Shown: piece after piece, positions 51,950-63,294 of the stretch
How positions within the stretch are numbered: the stretch's first letter is position 1
How the letters are laid out: every line of letters begins with the position of its first letter
Assembly: GCA_947184155.2 (NCBI GenBank)
Contig: CAMXCT020006645.1
Span: 731,001-795,000 of the forward strand
Source: Cladocopium goreaui
Taxonomy: Eukaryota > Sar > Dinophyceae > Suessiales > Symbiodiniaceae
Length of the DNA stretch: 64,000 nt
Direction: 5' to 3'
The notes under the pieces: generated by a model
Database searches by the model: none
Seen by the model: the letters and a program-made list of their open reading frames with translations, nothing else
Told to the model about the DNA's origin: nothing
Position numbers and translations under genes: made by a program

Positions 51950-53945
51950 CTCGGCCCGTTAAACTTCTACATTCATTGAAGATCTTCAATGAGGGTTTAA
52001 TTCTCCCAGCCCCGTTAAACTTCTACATTCATCGAAGATCTTCAATGAGGGTTTAATTCTCCCAGCCCCGTTAAACTTCTACATTCATTGACGATCTTCA
52101 ATGAGGGTTTAATTCTCCCAGCCCCTTCAAACTTCTACATTCATCGAAGATCTTCAATGAGGGTTTAATTCTCCCAGCCCCGTTAAACTTCTACATTCAT
52201 TGACGATCTTCAATGAGGGTTTAATTCTCCCCACCCCCGTTAAACTTCTACATTCATCGATCTTCGTTTAATTCTACCCCGTTAAACTTCTACATTCATT
52301 GACGATCTTCAAAGAGGGTTTAATTCTCCCAGCCCCGTTAAACTTCTACATTCATGGAAGATCTTCAATGAGGGTTTAATTCTCCCAGCCCCGTTAAACT
52401 TCTACATTCATGGACGATCTTCAATGAGGGTTTAATTCTCCCCAGCCCCGTTAAACTTCTACATTCATTGACGATCTTCAATGAGGGTTTAATTCTCCCA
52501 GCCCCGTTAAACTTCTACATTCATGGACGATCTTCAATGAGGGTTTAATTCTCCCGAGCCCCGTTAAACTTCTACATTCATTGACGATCTTCAATGAGAG
52601 TTTAATTCTCCCCACCCCCGTTTAACTTCTACATTCATGGACGATCTTCAATGAGGGTTTAATTCTCCCCAGCCCCGTTAAACTTCTACATTCATGGACG
52701 ATCTTCAATGAGGGTTTAATTCTCCCAGCCCCGTTAAACTTCTACATTCATAGATCTTCAATAAGGGTTTAATTCTCCCAGCCCCGTTAAACTTCTACAT
52801 TCATCGAAGATCTTCAATGAGGGTTTAATTCTCCCAGCCCCGTTAAACTTCTACATTCATGGACGATCTTCAATAAGGGTTTAATTCTCCCAGCCCCGTT
52901 AAACTTCTACATTCATGGACGATCTTCAATAAGGGTTTAATTCTCCCCAGCCCCGTAAACTTCTACTTCTTTACGATCTTTGTTTAATTCTCCCAGCCCC
53001 GTGTTAAACTTCTACATTCATAAGATCTAAATGAGGGTTTAATTCTCCCCAGCCCCGTTTAAACTTCTACATTCATGGACGATCTTCAATGAGGGTTTAA
53101 TTCTCCCCAGCCCCGTTAATCTTCAATGAGGGTTTAATTTCCCATGCCCCGTTAACTTCTACATTCATGGACGATCTTAATGAGGGGTTAATTCTCCAGC
53201 CGTTAAACTTCTACATTCATGGCCGATCTTATCTTTCAATGAGGGTTTAATTCTCCCAGCCCCGTTAAACTTCTACATTCATTGACGATCTTCAATGAGG
53301 GTTTAATTCTCCCAGCCCCGTTAAACTTCTACATTCATGACGATCTTCAATGAGGGTTTAATTCTCCCAGCCCCGTTAAACTTCTACATTCATGACGATC
53401 TTCAATGAGGGTTTAATTCTCCCAGCCCCGTTAAACTTCTACATTCATGGACGATCTTCAATGAGGGTTTAATTCTCCCCACCCCCGTTAAACTTCTACA
53501 TTCATGGACGATCTTCAATAAGGGTTTAATTCTCCCCAGCCCCGTTAAACTTCTACATTCATGGACGATCTTAAATGAGGGTTTAATTCTCCCAGCCCCG
53601 TTAAACTTCTACATTCATGGCCGATCTTCAATGAGGGTTTAATTCTTCCCAGCCCCGTTAAACTTCTACATTCATTGAAGATCTTCAATGAGGGATTCTC
53701 CCAGATCTTCAATGAGGGTTTAATTCTCCCAGCCCCGTTAAACTTCTACATTCATCGAAGATCTTCAATGAGGGTTTAATTCTCCCAGCCCCGTTAAACT
53801 TCTACATTCACTGACGATCTTCAATGAGGGTTTAATTCTCCCAGCCCCGTTAAACTTCTACATTCATGGACGATCTTCAATAAGGATTTAATTCTTTCAG
53901 CCCCGTTATATATAAATTTCTACATTCATTGACGATCTTCAATGG
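51950..53945. repeat. About 57-bp minisatellite, more than 30 copies
   Basis: Unit: CCCCGTTAAACTTCTACATT, CATTGACGATCTTCAATGAG, GGTTTAATTCTCCCAG. Many copies carry CATTGAAGATCTTCAATG, an 18-bp perfect palindrome. Copies vary by point changes (AAGATC, ACGATC, GGACG) and truncations (for example 52259-52270, 52963-52983). Not CRISPR: there are no unique spacers. Confidence 0.88.
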
Positions 53946-53992
53946 GGGTTTCCGTGTCACGCCGCGACGCAACGCCGTGTGCATTCTTGCAG

Positions 53993-54208
53993 AAGGAAGC
54001 GTCGCAGCGCCAACAGCGTCGCAGCGTCGCTCCCGCGTCGCAGCGTTGCAGCGTCGCAGCGCCAACAGCGTCGCAGCGTCGCAGCGCCAACAGCGTCGCA
54101 GCGTCACTGGCCCAAGCGTCGCAGCGTCGCAGCGTTGCAGCGCCACCCGCCCCCCGGAGCGTCGCAGCGTCGCAGCGTCGCAGCGCCACCCGCCCCCGGG
54201 AGCGTCAC
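53993..54208. repeat. GTCGCAGCG 9-bp minisatellite
   Basis: Runs of GTCGCAGCG, broken by CCAACAGC and CCACCCGCCCC(C/G)GGA. It ends about 50 bp before the element's right terminus. Confidence 0.82.
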
Positions 54209-54608
54209 AGCGCAACGTCGGAAACCCACGCTTCGGCCCCCTTTGCCCCTGCACTGCCATTGCTTTTTTTACTGCCGCCAATGGGCCTCCAGTCAGGATA
54301 ACCTCATTTTGGACACCCCATAATCATACAGTGTAATTTAAATGTAGCATGGGTTAAACAGCTCCTCATTTAAAGTATTCCAATAACAATATATTCCAAG
54401 TATCACACCACGGGTGAGCCCATGGGATTCCACACATCATTGCCTGCTCTCCGGACTCGCTTGCTGGGTTGAATGGATTGGGAATTGAACAGGATTTCTT
54501 CAGGGTCCCGTAGATGTAAATTGAATTCAAATCCCACAAGTTATGGTTATAATTGGGGTGGGATTTGGATCAGCAGTAGCCTCTGCCGTACCTTTGCCAG
54601 GACTGCAG

Positions 54609-54788
54609 GAAATCAGTGCATAACGGATAGGGTCTGGCAGGCCCTATCCCCTGTGCACTCCAGAGCGCTACCGAGAGTGCCCAGCCTCTCCTGCACTTCC
54701 TTAATGATAGGCTGGGTGCACTCCAGAGCGCTACCGAACGCACAGGGGATAGGGCCTGCCAGACCCTATCCGTTATGCACTGATTTCC
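54609..54788. repeat. Central hairpin of the palindrome
   Basis: AGGAAATCAGTGCATAACGG at 54609 and its complement ending at 54788 are the ends of a 49-bp near-perfect inverted repeat that also includes GATAGGGTCTGGCAGGCCC. The loop of about 80 bp holds a direct repeat GTGCACTCCAGAGCGCTACC. It could be a separate small inverted-repeat element sitting at the symmetry centre. Confidence 0.7.
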
Positions 54789-55665
54789 TTATCAGCGCCT
54801 GTCAGACTTTCCTGGTTTTTTAATTTTTGAATATTTCTGTGCAGTGCTGGCAGAGGTACGGCAGAGGCTACTGCTGATCCAAATCCCACCCCAATTATAA
54901 CCATAACTTGTGGGATTTGAATTCAATTTACATCTAGGGGACCCTGAAGAAATCCTGTTCAATTCCCAATCCATTCAACCCAGCGAGCAGGTCCAGAGAG
55001 CAGGCAATGATGTGTGGAATCCCATGGGCTCACCCGTGGTGTGATACTTGGAATATATTGTTATTGGAATACTTTAAATGAGGAGCTGTTTAACCCATGC
55101 TACATTTAAATTACACTGTATGATTATGGGGTGTCCAAAATGGGGTTATCCTGACTGGAGGCCCATTGGCGGCAGTAAAAAAAGCAATGGTTTATCTGGT
55201 AAAAGTCAAGACTAAAGTATTCAACCATTGCGATGAGGGATTTCATGGGTGCCAGGTAAGTTGGTTGAATAATTCCAAACCCCAATCCCAAGGCAGCTTT
55301 CTATCAGCAAGCCCCCAAAGTCATGTGGTCGAACCAAGTGTCTAATGCCACTCCAATAAATTAGCACCAGGACTCTTTACTGGGCCAAAAAATTGTCAGG
55401 TGCCTTCAATCTCCATTTCCTCGCCATCTGATTCCCATTGATGGAGGATAACAGTATCGGAGCCCAGGGTGTCACAATGACAATCCCTACAAAGGCATCA
55501 CAAGGCACTAAGGTCTGGCCATAGTAGTTAACTAATTTGAGATTACGTAAATTCAATTAAAATTGCTAGTCATCCAATCCATCGAAACCAAATAGAAATA
55601 AATCTATCAAAAAGATATGCCATTGGCTTGGCCTAAGGGACTCTTCTAGCCAGGGCAAGATGAAG

Positions 55666-55990
55666 GGGAAACTGATGATGATGATGATGAGGAGGAGGAG
55701 GATGATGATGATGATGGTGATGATCATGATGTTGATGATGATGATGATGATGATGGTGATGGTGATGGTAATGATCATCATGGTGATGATGGTGATGATG
55801 ATGATGGTGGTGCTGATGATGGTGATGATGATGATGGTGATGATGATGATGAGGGGGATGATGATGCTGATGATGGTGATGATGATGGTGGTGATGATGA
55901 TGGTGGTGATGATGATGGTGATGGCGATGGTGATGATGATGATAATGATGACGTTGATGATGATGACGATGATGATGATGAGCAGGAGGA
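55666..55990. repeat. GAT/GGT trinucleotide microsatellite, right arm
   Basis: Mirror of 50527-50933 but about 80 bp shorter and with a different internal order; the CGTGAAC word of the left arm is absent. The arms have diverged here by repeat-length change. Confidence 0.8.
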
Positions 55991-56455
55991 GGAGAAGGAG
56001 GAGGATCGCTGCAACCGCTGAGGCCCTGGCAGTCGGGGGTTATATTATTTCCCATACTTATTTTATAATTATACTATAATAGGTTTAAAATTTATGGAGT
56101 GAACCCACAATTGGTTGTGTTCAGTAATTTATTAATGAATTTGCCAGGGCATTCATTAATTTACCCTAATGGGCTATGTCGAGAAAATGAACGGTTCATT
56201 TTCCTGATATTAAAAGGTTATTCTTATAACTATAGCCTATAATATAGCCCTATGGAATTGCTAAGGGAAAATGAACCGTTTATTTTCTCATTCATAAAAT
56301 CATCTTGGGTAAACCCCTTAGTACCTCTGATCTTATTATTATGAGTTCTAGATATCCTCATGCCAAGATATTACATAAGATATTTTCTCAATCCAGATTA
56401 ATCATTATGATAAAGAGTACCGGTGATATTACATAAGGATTATAAATTACCGAAG

Positions 56456-57097
56456 TTCGATAATTATAATAATGAACATGAATTATTGGAATCATGTTGA
56501 AACAATAGCGCTTGTGGATGGAATCCAATGAATATTCTCAACAACATCTTGTCACTTTTTGACTTCCTTAACCTCTGGCCAGTAATGTAATGTAATATAA
56601 TATTATATTTTATTATTTTATATTGTAACAAATAACATAATCTATATAGTATGATATAATATATATAGAATGTAATGCAATGTAATATAATATGCTATTT
56701 TTGTTGTAGTAATAAACACATATTATACGATTACAATCAACTATTCGCTCGTAATAAACACACATATTATATATTTATATATATATACGTAATGGGTTTG
56801 ATGAAACTAAACGGTGATGGTTTGTGGTATACACATTATACACCATTCTCAGACACATCCATATATCATATCAAGTTGGGATAAATCCCATTTTTCCCAT
56901 TATAGCTCCGCAAAATTCCCGGAAAAACATCAGTTAAATCCCTAATGTATCATATGCACCACCTGGGATGGTAGAAAGCCTGGAAATAATGGGATAAACC
57001 ACCTATGAACTGGTGCAGGATTTCCTCCATCCACCGTATGTATCCCATATTCATTGGTGTCACCCCTATTTTTGACGATGAATTCTTCATGTTTCAG
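56456..57097. other. Spacer, no gene recognised
   Basis: AT-rich, with a TAATATAAT stretch at 56585-56700 and a TA run near 56770. No coding signal. Confidence 0.45.
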
Positions 57098-57201
57098 CAT
57101 CCGATATCCGGAGATTGCAGGAGCACAGTCCTTGCCCCGGCTTCTGTGGTTCTTTCGAGGTGGAAGCGGTTTTTCGGCATCTGGTGCTTTTGGAGAAAAT
57201 A
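57098..57201 (+). CDS. GC-rich exon-like island
   Basis: CATGTTTCAG is followed by about 34 codons (SDIRRLQEHSPCPGFCGSFE, then VEAVFRHLVLLEK), ending near ATA|GTGATC. A second frame is also open. GC is well above the flanks. Confidence 0.38.
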
Positions 57202-57644
57202 GTGATCTATTTGCGATTTGATGGGATATTGCGGGATGTTATTGGATATAACAATGACATCAAAGAATTATCAAAGACACATATGTATAAAGAATCCCTA
57301 TGGATCCGACCGTACCGTACCTGGAGGAAGTGTGACCGGGCTATGATGACGAGGGGGTCTTTTGTACCTTCGTGAAGAAAGTGCGGTTGGATCCATAGGG
57401 AGTGATTTGCATGTGATTTCATGCAATTTTGATGGGATGTTCTGTGATCAATATGGCCAACAATATGACATGTGGCTGTCAAAGGGGGGTCTACCAAGCA
57501 AATTGGTTGTTTTGATAAGGACTGTGAAGTTCTAAACCATACCCTATGGTTCCAGCCGTAGCTTCTGAAGTATGAGTGAGGTATGATGGAGAATTAAGGA
57601 GAAGCTAGGTCCCTTCTCAGTGGTTACTTGTTGATGTATAGTCC

Positions 57645-57703
57645 TTTATGTATATATATATATGTATATGTATATATATATATACATATACATATACATA
57701 TAT

Positions 57704-57738
<35 letters not shown>

Positions 57739-57780
57739 CATACATACATACATACATACACACATACATACATACATACA

Positions 57781-57818
<38 letters not shown>

Positions 57819-57825
57819 GTATATA
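57645..57825. repeat. TA / CATA microsatellite
   Basis: (TATA)n gives way to (CATA)n with about 20 tetranucleotide units at 57735-57808. Tyr/Ile/His or Met-Tyr-Val-Cys reading frames are artefacts of it. Confidence 0.9.
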
Positions 57826-58357
57826 TAGGCATATGGGAACACAATGGGCATATAATGGACATACAATGGTATGTCACCAACTTGATATGATCTATGGCTA
57901 TGTTTGAAATTTGTGGATTTACTCCCCGCTTCTGGCCAACTGGATTGGTAGCTACATTACCTTCATCTCTTGCTATAGATGAGGACTATCATGATATATA
58001 TATATATATATACATGTGTATATATATATATGAATCCAATATTGAGATAATCATAATGATATATCCATCATAATATAGGGCTACAGGACTATATATTGTC
58101 AGATAATCAGAATACAATGAATCCAAGATTGTGAAATTTGGGATTTGCATCCTATTTATGTAATGCATGTGTGTATATATATATAGATACACAGAGAGAG
58201 AGAGAGAGAGACAGAGTGAATGAGGATTCCTATTTTCAGGCAAGCCCAGGTTGACCAACACAAATCTGCCACTTTGGGTAATCATTCTTAATCATTGGTA
58301 AATATTCTTGTCTTATTGCCCGCTGTCATATCAGAATACTTCATTCTGTATACTAAG

Positions 58358-58549
58358 TTGGAAAAAATGGGGCGGCTCAAGGATGGATCCTGCAAGTCTG
58401 CGAATTCAAAGCTGATTTTTCCTACTCGTCAACCCAAATTGCGACCCATGCCAAATTCACGGTCATGGTCAGTGAGTGAAGTGTTTAGCATGGAACATGT
58501 GGCTGTAGTTCAGAATGAACATGAACAAGAATGCAGTAAAACCAACTAT
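58358..58549 (+). CDS. Exon-like segment directly abutting a MITE
   Basis: CTACTAAG-type acceptor (TATACTAAG) then 64 open codons: LEKMGRLKDGSCKSANSKLI, TRQPKLRPMPNSRSWSVSEV and on. The frame ends where MITE family B starts at 58554. The longest of the plus-strand candidates outside the GC islands. Confidence 0.38.
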
Positions 58550-58553
58550 GAGC

Positions 58554-58662
58554 TACCCTCTGGTAATTTCAAACAGTTATGGAAAGTCAGCATTTAAATA
58601 GATGGATCCTCTAGAAGTGGGCCATGTTTCATAGCAACCTGTTGGTTTACTACTGGAGGGAA
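58554..58662. mobile_element. MITE family B, copy 5
   Basis: The left end TACCCTCTGGTAATTTCAAA is clear; the right end (GGTTTACTACTGGAGGGAA) is diverged. Confidence 0.6.
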
Positions 58663-58872
58663 AAAAAACAGCTATGAACTATGCCAACCGCTATTGGTTG
58701 ACTGGCTTGCCTAGTGGTTACCCCAGGGACATCCAGGAACCTTCTATCAAAATCTCAAGATAGTCACAATGGGGTATATAGCCCCTTCGACTTCAACCCA
58801 ACTTAGACTTCTCCAAACTCCCGCAAAAAACCTCCCTTAGACATCTGAACTAAAATAAGCACTCCCAAGCAG

Positions 58873-58981
58873 GACCTCCGGCATTTCCAAGAAAGCCCGC
58901 TTCGCGCAGCGTGGATGAAATTGGAAGGATCTGACCCTGAAACCACTGACATGTCAGGGAATGGATCAAACATAGCATTTG
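58873..58981 (+). CDS. Exon-like segment (109 nt)
   Basis: CAAGCAG precedes 36 open codons (DLRHFQESPLRAAWMKLEGS and on), then G|GTTGAG. The minus strand is also open. Similar weaker segments lie at 59107-59160 (with a CVSC pair) and 59302-59378. Confidence 0.3.
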
Positions 58982-59726
58982 GTTGAGGAGTTTCGGTGGT
59001 TCTAGAGCACCAGTGTTTTATTTTCGTCACCAATTTTGGCCAAATGGTCGATGTAACCTAACCATCTTCTGGTGAAAGAAACTCCAATTGTGTCACTGGT
59101 CTCCAGAGCCGGCCTACCTGTGTGTCCTGCCCCGAGAAGTTACACCTTAAAATGGATCGAGTTTGAAACTTGTGAAGTTCCCCACTAGACTTTAACCCAA
59201 TGGGACATGAATTGTCATTATTTCATCCACCAGAAAAAATACAAAAACTGAAATTTCAGTCATGAAAATGAAATATGTTGATGGAGAAACGGCTGCTCCA
59301 GGCCAGCAGAAGATCCTAAAGCATGTATCCTTTCTTGTATCCTAGCCCCACCAGAGTCATTACTGCTGCATGTTGCAGGTATTTTGGTTTTAGTTGTTTG
59401 TTGATGTTTGTTGTATTTATTCTGATATTTGTTTGCAATGTTTTTCTCCTAAAGACCAACCATGGTAAATTATTGGGTAAAAAACAAACTGATCTTCCAT
59501 TGATTGATCCAGTTTCTTCACAATATCGTGTATATTTACTGTAATCGCTTAATTCATTCACCTTACGAAAATTCACACACCTATAAAATTATAAATATGC
59601 TAAAACAAATAGTCAAATACATCAATTTAAGCCTTATGGATTCAGCCTTCTGAGGAAGTAGAATGGTAGTAAGGTAGTTTTTCATCCCCGTTGCGGCCGG
59701 TCATATACTGAAAGTAATCTATCCAG

Positions 59727-59838
59727 CCGGGCTCGGTACCAGTTCGAAAGTATGGCAGTCCTATGATTTTCGGTGGCGTTTTGTCCATTTTCTCGAAGGA
59801 CGTATTTGGATCCATATTGTACCATCTTCAAAACTTGG
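59727..59838 (+). CDS. Exon-like segment (112 nt)
   Basis: CTATCCAG precedes 37 open codons (PGSVPVRKYGSPMIFGGVLS, then IFSKDVFGSILYHLQNL), then TTG|GTGAAG. Hydrophobic, with plausible residue use. Phase does not chain with 58873-58981. Confidence 0.33.
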
Positions 59839-60340
59839 GTGAAGTGCCCATGTAGGGAGCTAACTGCCCACAGCTAGGGAGCTGATCATCCATCAATCAA
59901 AAGGGATGAATATATATGGGTATGGGTCAAAAGGCCTATGGCAGCCACAGATGTTAGTATGATTATGTTTTGTATGAACCATCTAATTATTGGGGTGCCT
60001 AATTTTGAGCCATACCCATATAACCCTAATCCGTAATATACCCGCTGCGCTTGGATTCCGATTGGGAAAGGGAGGACCGTACCCCGTATAATATGATACC
60101 ATGGTTTGACCTTGGCAGCTATGTTAAGTTAAGTCCCTTCGAAAAGGAAGCATTTGGATTGAGATATATATATATATCACGAATCATTCATGGTTCATCA
60201 TCATATATTCAATATAATATATTCAATTCCATGATGCTTAAATAAATTAGATAGTTAATTTACATTAATTTACTGGTCATATCATCCTCATTTGCTGCTC
60301 AAATGCATATATTTAATAGCTTTAAATACTCAAACCCCCA

Positions 60341-60453
60341 CAATGTGGGGCCCCAAACGATAGCTAAGTTGGTTTCTGCTTTCTGATACGCAAATAACTA
60401 TATGTCATGGGCTTTATAAACCAACAAACGTCAAGTTTTGGGGCCCCACATTG
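60341..60453. mobile_element. MITE family D, copy 4
   Basis: CAATGTGGGGCCCCAAACGA at the left and TTTTGGGGCCCCACATTG at the right: a clean inverted repeat, 113 bp. Confidence 0.8.
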
Positions 60454-60499
60454 CAGACTAGATTTAATCCTATACGGTTTATATTATATAATATTATAT

Positions 60500-60615
60500 A
60501 ATTAACCAGCATTAATCGTTATCAACCATCATTAACCGTTATCAACCATCATTAACCTTTATCAACCATCATTAACCATGATTAACTATTAAGTATTAAC
60601 CATGATTAATTATTA
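60500..60615. repeat. AACCATCATTAACC-type direct repeats
   Basis: Units of about 17 bp (ATTAACCGTTATCAACC) repeat four times, then a looser ATTAACCATG repeat. Confidence 0.75.
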
Positions 60616-60682
60616 TTAAACCCAGATATCCCATGAGTTCCCTCCATCATCCCCCATTCATTGTGAATTTCCTCACCGCGAG

Positions 60683-60743
60683 GCGTCCCTTTACGCGTCC
60701 CTGGACTCGGCCCTTTGCTCCGGGCAAATGGCGGCAAGGCAGG
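60683..60743 (+). CDS. GC-rich exon-like island (61 nt)
   Basis: CACCGCGAG is followed by 20 codons (ASLYASLDSALCSGQMAARQ) and CAGG|GTTTAT. It is the same length as the island at 26183-26243. Other frames are open, so the reading is provisional. Confidence 0.35.
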
Positions 60744-61466
60744 GTTTATGCCTGAAAAATGCTGGGAAAATGGTGATTTAACAATTTTTAACATGATGTA
60801 AAGGTCAGGACTCTTAGAAAGATGAGGGAAGATGATGGAAGATTATGATTTTCAGAGAAAAGAAATGGGGATGGTTCATGTGATTCTGTTGAACAGTTAG
60901 ATAATAGGTAAGTTGGTAAACATAGCTAGGCAAACGCTTGGATTCGTGGCGGAGATTAGTCTACAGTTAAGTTGGGCTCATAAATGAGCTCTGTTTTTTT
61001 TTTTCTCCGGCGGGGTGTGCTTTCCTGTCGTTTAAGTAATTAACTGAAATGCAGGTGTTTTGACACCAAACATAAGATGTTCAATCCGAAACAAATCATT
61101 GAAACACCGGAAAATAATGGAAAATACGGATTTAAGAGTCTGATCAATCTCCCGATTTTCTGGATTAGATATAATTATGTTTCCGCTGATATCTCCATTG
61201 CTATTGTTCCAAATGCTTCCTCAGAATGTGTTGAACCAACAGCAACATATAGTAAATAGTGTCATAGTGCCTTGAAAAATCCTGAACGTGCATATTTACT
61301 CGTAGGAATCTATATATGTGATTTTTGTTAGCAACATGTTAGAGATATCAATCACTATATTCTTGTTGTTTTCTGATTTTATCGGATATAGATATAGCCC
61401 TATATTATTGGATAAGTGTTTATATTCAACCCATCAATGAGGTTTTAATGATTCTCAATTAGCACT

Positions 61467-61694
61467 AATTGGCTTCAAACTCACATAGAACCTTGGAAGA
61501 CTACTTCCCGAGATGGCTTGTAATGGACGATTTCTGGGGTCAAACAAACAATGTGTTTGATTAAACAAGGAATATCATATAATTGGCTTCAAACTCACAT
61601 AGAACCTTGGAAGACTACTTCCCGAGATGGCTTGTAATGGACGATTTCTGGGGTCAAACAAACAATGTGTTTGATTAAACAAGGAATATCATAT
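61467..61694. repeat. Perfect 114-bp tandem duplication
   Basis: 61467-61580 and 61581-61694 are identical by eye, starting AATTGGCTTCAAACTCACAT and ending AATATCATAT. Confidence 0.9.
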
Positions 61695-61949
61695 CATGTA
61701 ACACCGCGATTGATGATGTTCACTCAAATTAGTGGATGTGTTGAATTTCTTTCATGTGTTTGACTAAATGATGTTTGCTCAAATTGGTGGATGCTGTGCA
61801 CTTGTTCAATATTAGCCTCGGGCAACTTATCATATACAGTGTAGAAAATTGCATATAAACTGTTAAATCATACTACACACTACAAAATGATGATTTTCCA
61901 TAGCTATGTCATTTTCCGGGTAAATCAGTGGTGAAAATCGGCCATCGAG

Positions 61950-62028
61950 GCGCTCCAATCGGGCAAGCTCCGAGAGAAGCTCCTCGTCTCACTGAAGCTC
62001 CGAGAGAGGCGCTGGGCGCCAGCGCTGG
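61950..62028 (+). CDS. GC-rich exon-like island with GTGAGC donor
   Basis: After GCCATCGAG, 26 codons (ALQSGKLREKLLVSLKLRER, then RWAPAL) end at CTGG|GTGAGC, a strong donor. It contains an internal duplication (AAGCTCCGAGAGA twice). A family B right-end fragment (61888-61923) lies 26 bp upstream. Confidence 0.42.
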
Positions 62029-63294
62029 GTGAGCAGTGTGAAACAAAATTTGTGTTGCCACTGTATAGCATCCGAAAAATAGAGAGACAAACTGAACACC
62101 TGGAAATATGTATATATATATATATATTTATCATCTATACTATCGTGGAAACACAATTCTATCTTTTTGATGGTTGCTATAATGATGATTATTAGTGTTT
62201 AATAAGAATCACCCCCAGTCGTCATTCCCCAGTCATACTTTCTCAGGAACGGCTGGAAACACATAGGGGTAGTGGTTTTATTATTTATATGTACTGATAC
62301 TTATATAGGTTGTTTGTTTTGCACTTATATTAGTGTTTATCATTTGTTTGCTACTATTGTTCGTCTTGGATTATAAGACCGTGATCGACGACCCGCGCAA
62401 GTGACCTGGTGAACCATCGTCTCAACGGCAAGTGTTTGAGGCCTGGCAAGTTATATGTTTTTTTCTGAAACCTTGATTCAGGACAAGCCCTCGTTTCTCA
62501 GCATTGCCGAATTGCAGAAACCCTAGGGTTTCAGCGACTGGTTCCTGGTCCTTCATAGAAACTTCCATCTTTTTAGTTTTTCGGATTGGATTTGTTGATT
62601 TTGGAGGCACATAAACTCCCATTTCCCTCCGGTAATCAAACATTGGGTAAATCACCCACGTGTAGACTGTGTAGACTAGATGATTTATCAAATTTACATT
62701 TTCATATTCTATTGCCTTTATAGATTATTGTTTAATACTTGCTTATACTTGCTTATTCAATGATCAAATATGTCTTAGATCAACTAATGAACCATTGCCT
62801 TAGATGTATGATGAACGCGCTGAATAGTGATCTTTGCAAATCCTAGCAACGTGACTGCTTTGATGATCAGAAGCTTACCAGAATCAAGTTGACCATGACT
62901 ATGGCTGAATCTGTTCCTTGCCACCGGGCTGGTTCTGTTGTTCCCCAAAATATGGATGCAAAAAAAATGTGGGGCGGTGCAAATAGCTCCAACAGCCGTA
63001 TAGGGTTTATGATCATTACAACTACAGTATTCATGGGTTTTATAAACCAACAATTACATATATATATAAATATATACACATGTATACATATATATATATA
63101 TACACATTATATATAAACACATAACGTTTGGGACCCTACATGGTATGCCATGATAAAGGCGTGCCGACTTGCCGACAGATTTTTTTGGGATGGTGACAAC
63201 TTTGGCGGGGGTTGGTTTACCCCATATTTCTCCAGCAAATATCTGGGCTTTTCCATGAAACTGCAAAGAGATATATGGGGTTTACCATGAAATA

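Larger units (their letters stand above)
51422..54256. mobile_element. hAT-like non-autonomous element filled with tandem repeats
   Basis: 2835 bp. The 22-bp ends CAAAGCACGGGCAAAAGG(GGCC) and, on the other strand, CAGTGCAGGGGCAAAGGG(GGCC) match at 18 of 22 positions. It is flanked by an 8-bp duplication CCATTGCT (51414-51421 and 54257-54264). The unoccupied site, with one CCATTGCT, is present in the other palindrome arm (complement at 55183-55190). An 8-bp duplication and CAGTG-type ends fit the hAT superfamily (P and Merlin also make 8 bp). No transposase. The interior is three tandem arrays. Confidence 0.85.
50035..56455. repeat. 6.4-kb palindrome (large inverted repeat)
   Basis: The left arm (50035-51413, then 54265-54608) is the reverse complement of the right arm (54840-55182, then 55191-56455). 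Check points: TTTATCATGATGATTAATC near 50072 against its complement near 56398; CCCATACTTATTTTATAAT near 56052 against its complement near 50410; ATTTACGTAATCTC near 51053 against its complement near 55545. Divergence between arms is low by eye. The left arm is interrupted by the hAT-like insertion at 51422-54256. Confidence 0.88.

Noticed and set aside
51950-53945. CRISPR-like array
   Set aside because: The repeats are directly contiguous, with no unique spacers of constant length, and lie inside a eukaryotic transposable element.
53877-54336. Ala/Ser/Gln/Arg repeat proteins around the GTCGCAGCG array
   Set aside because: Open in several frames on both strands because the repeat unit is 9 bp; no unique coding sequence.
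57617-57890. Tyr/Met/Val/Cys-repeat proteins
   Set aside because: Products of the TA/CATA microsatellite.
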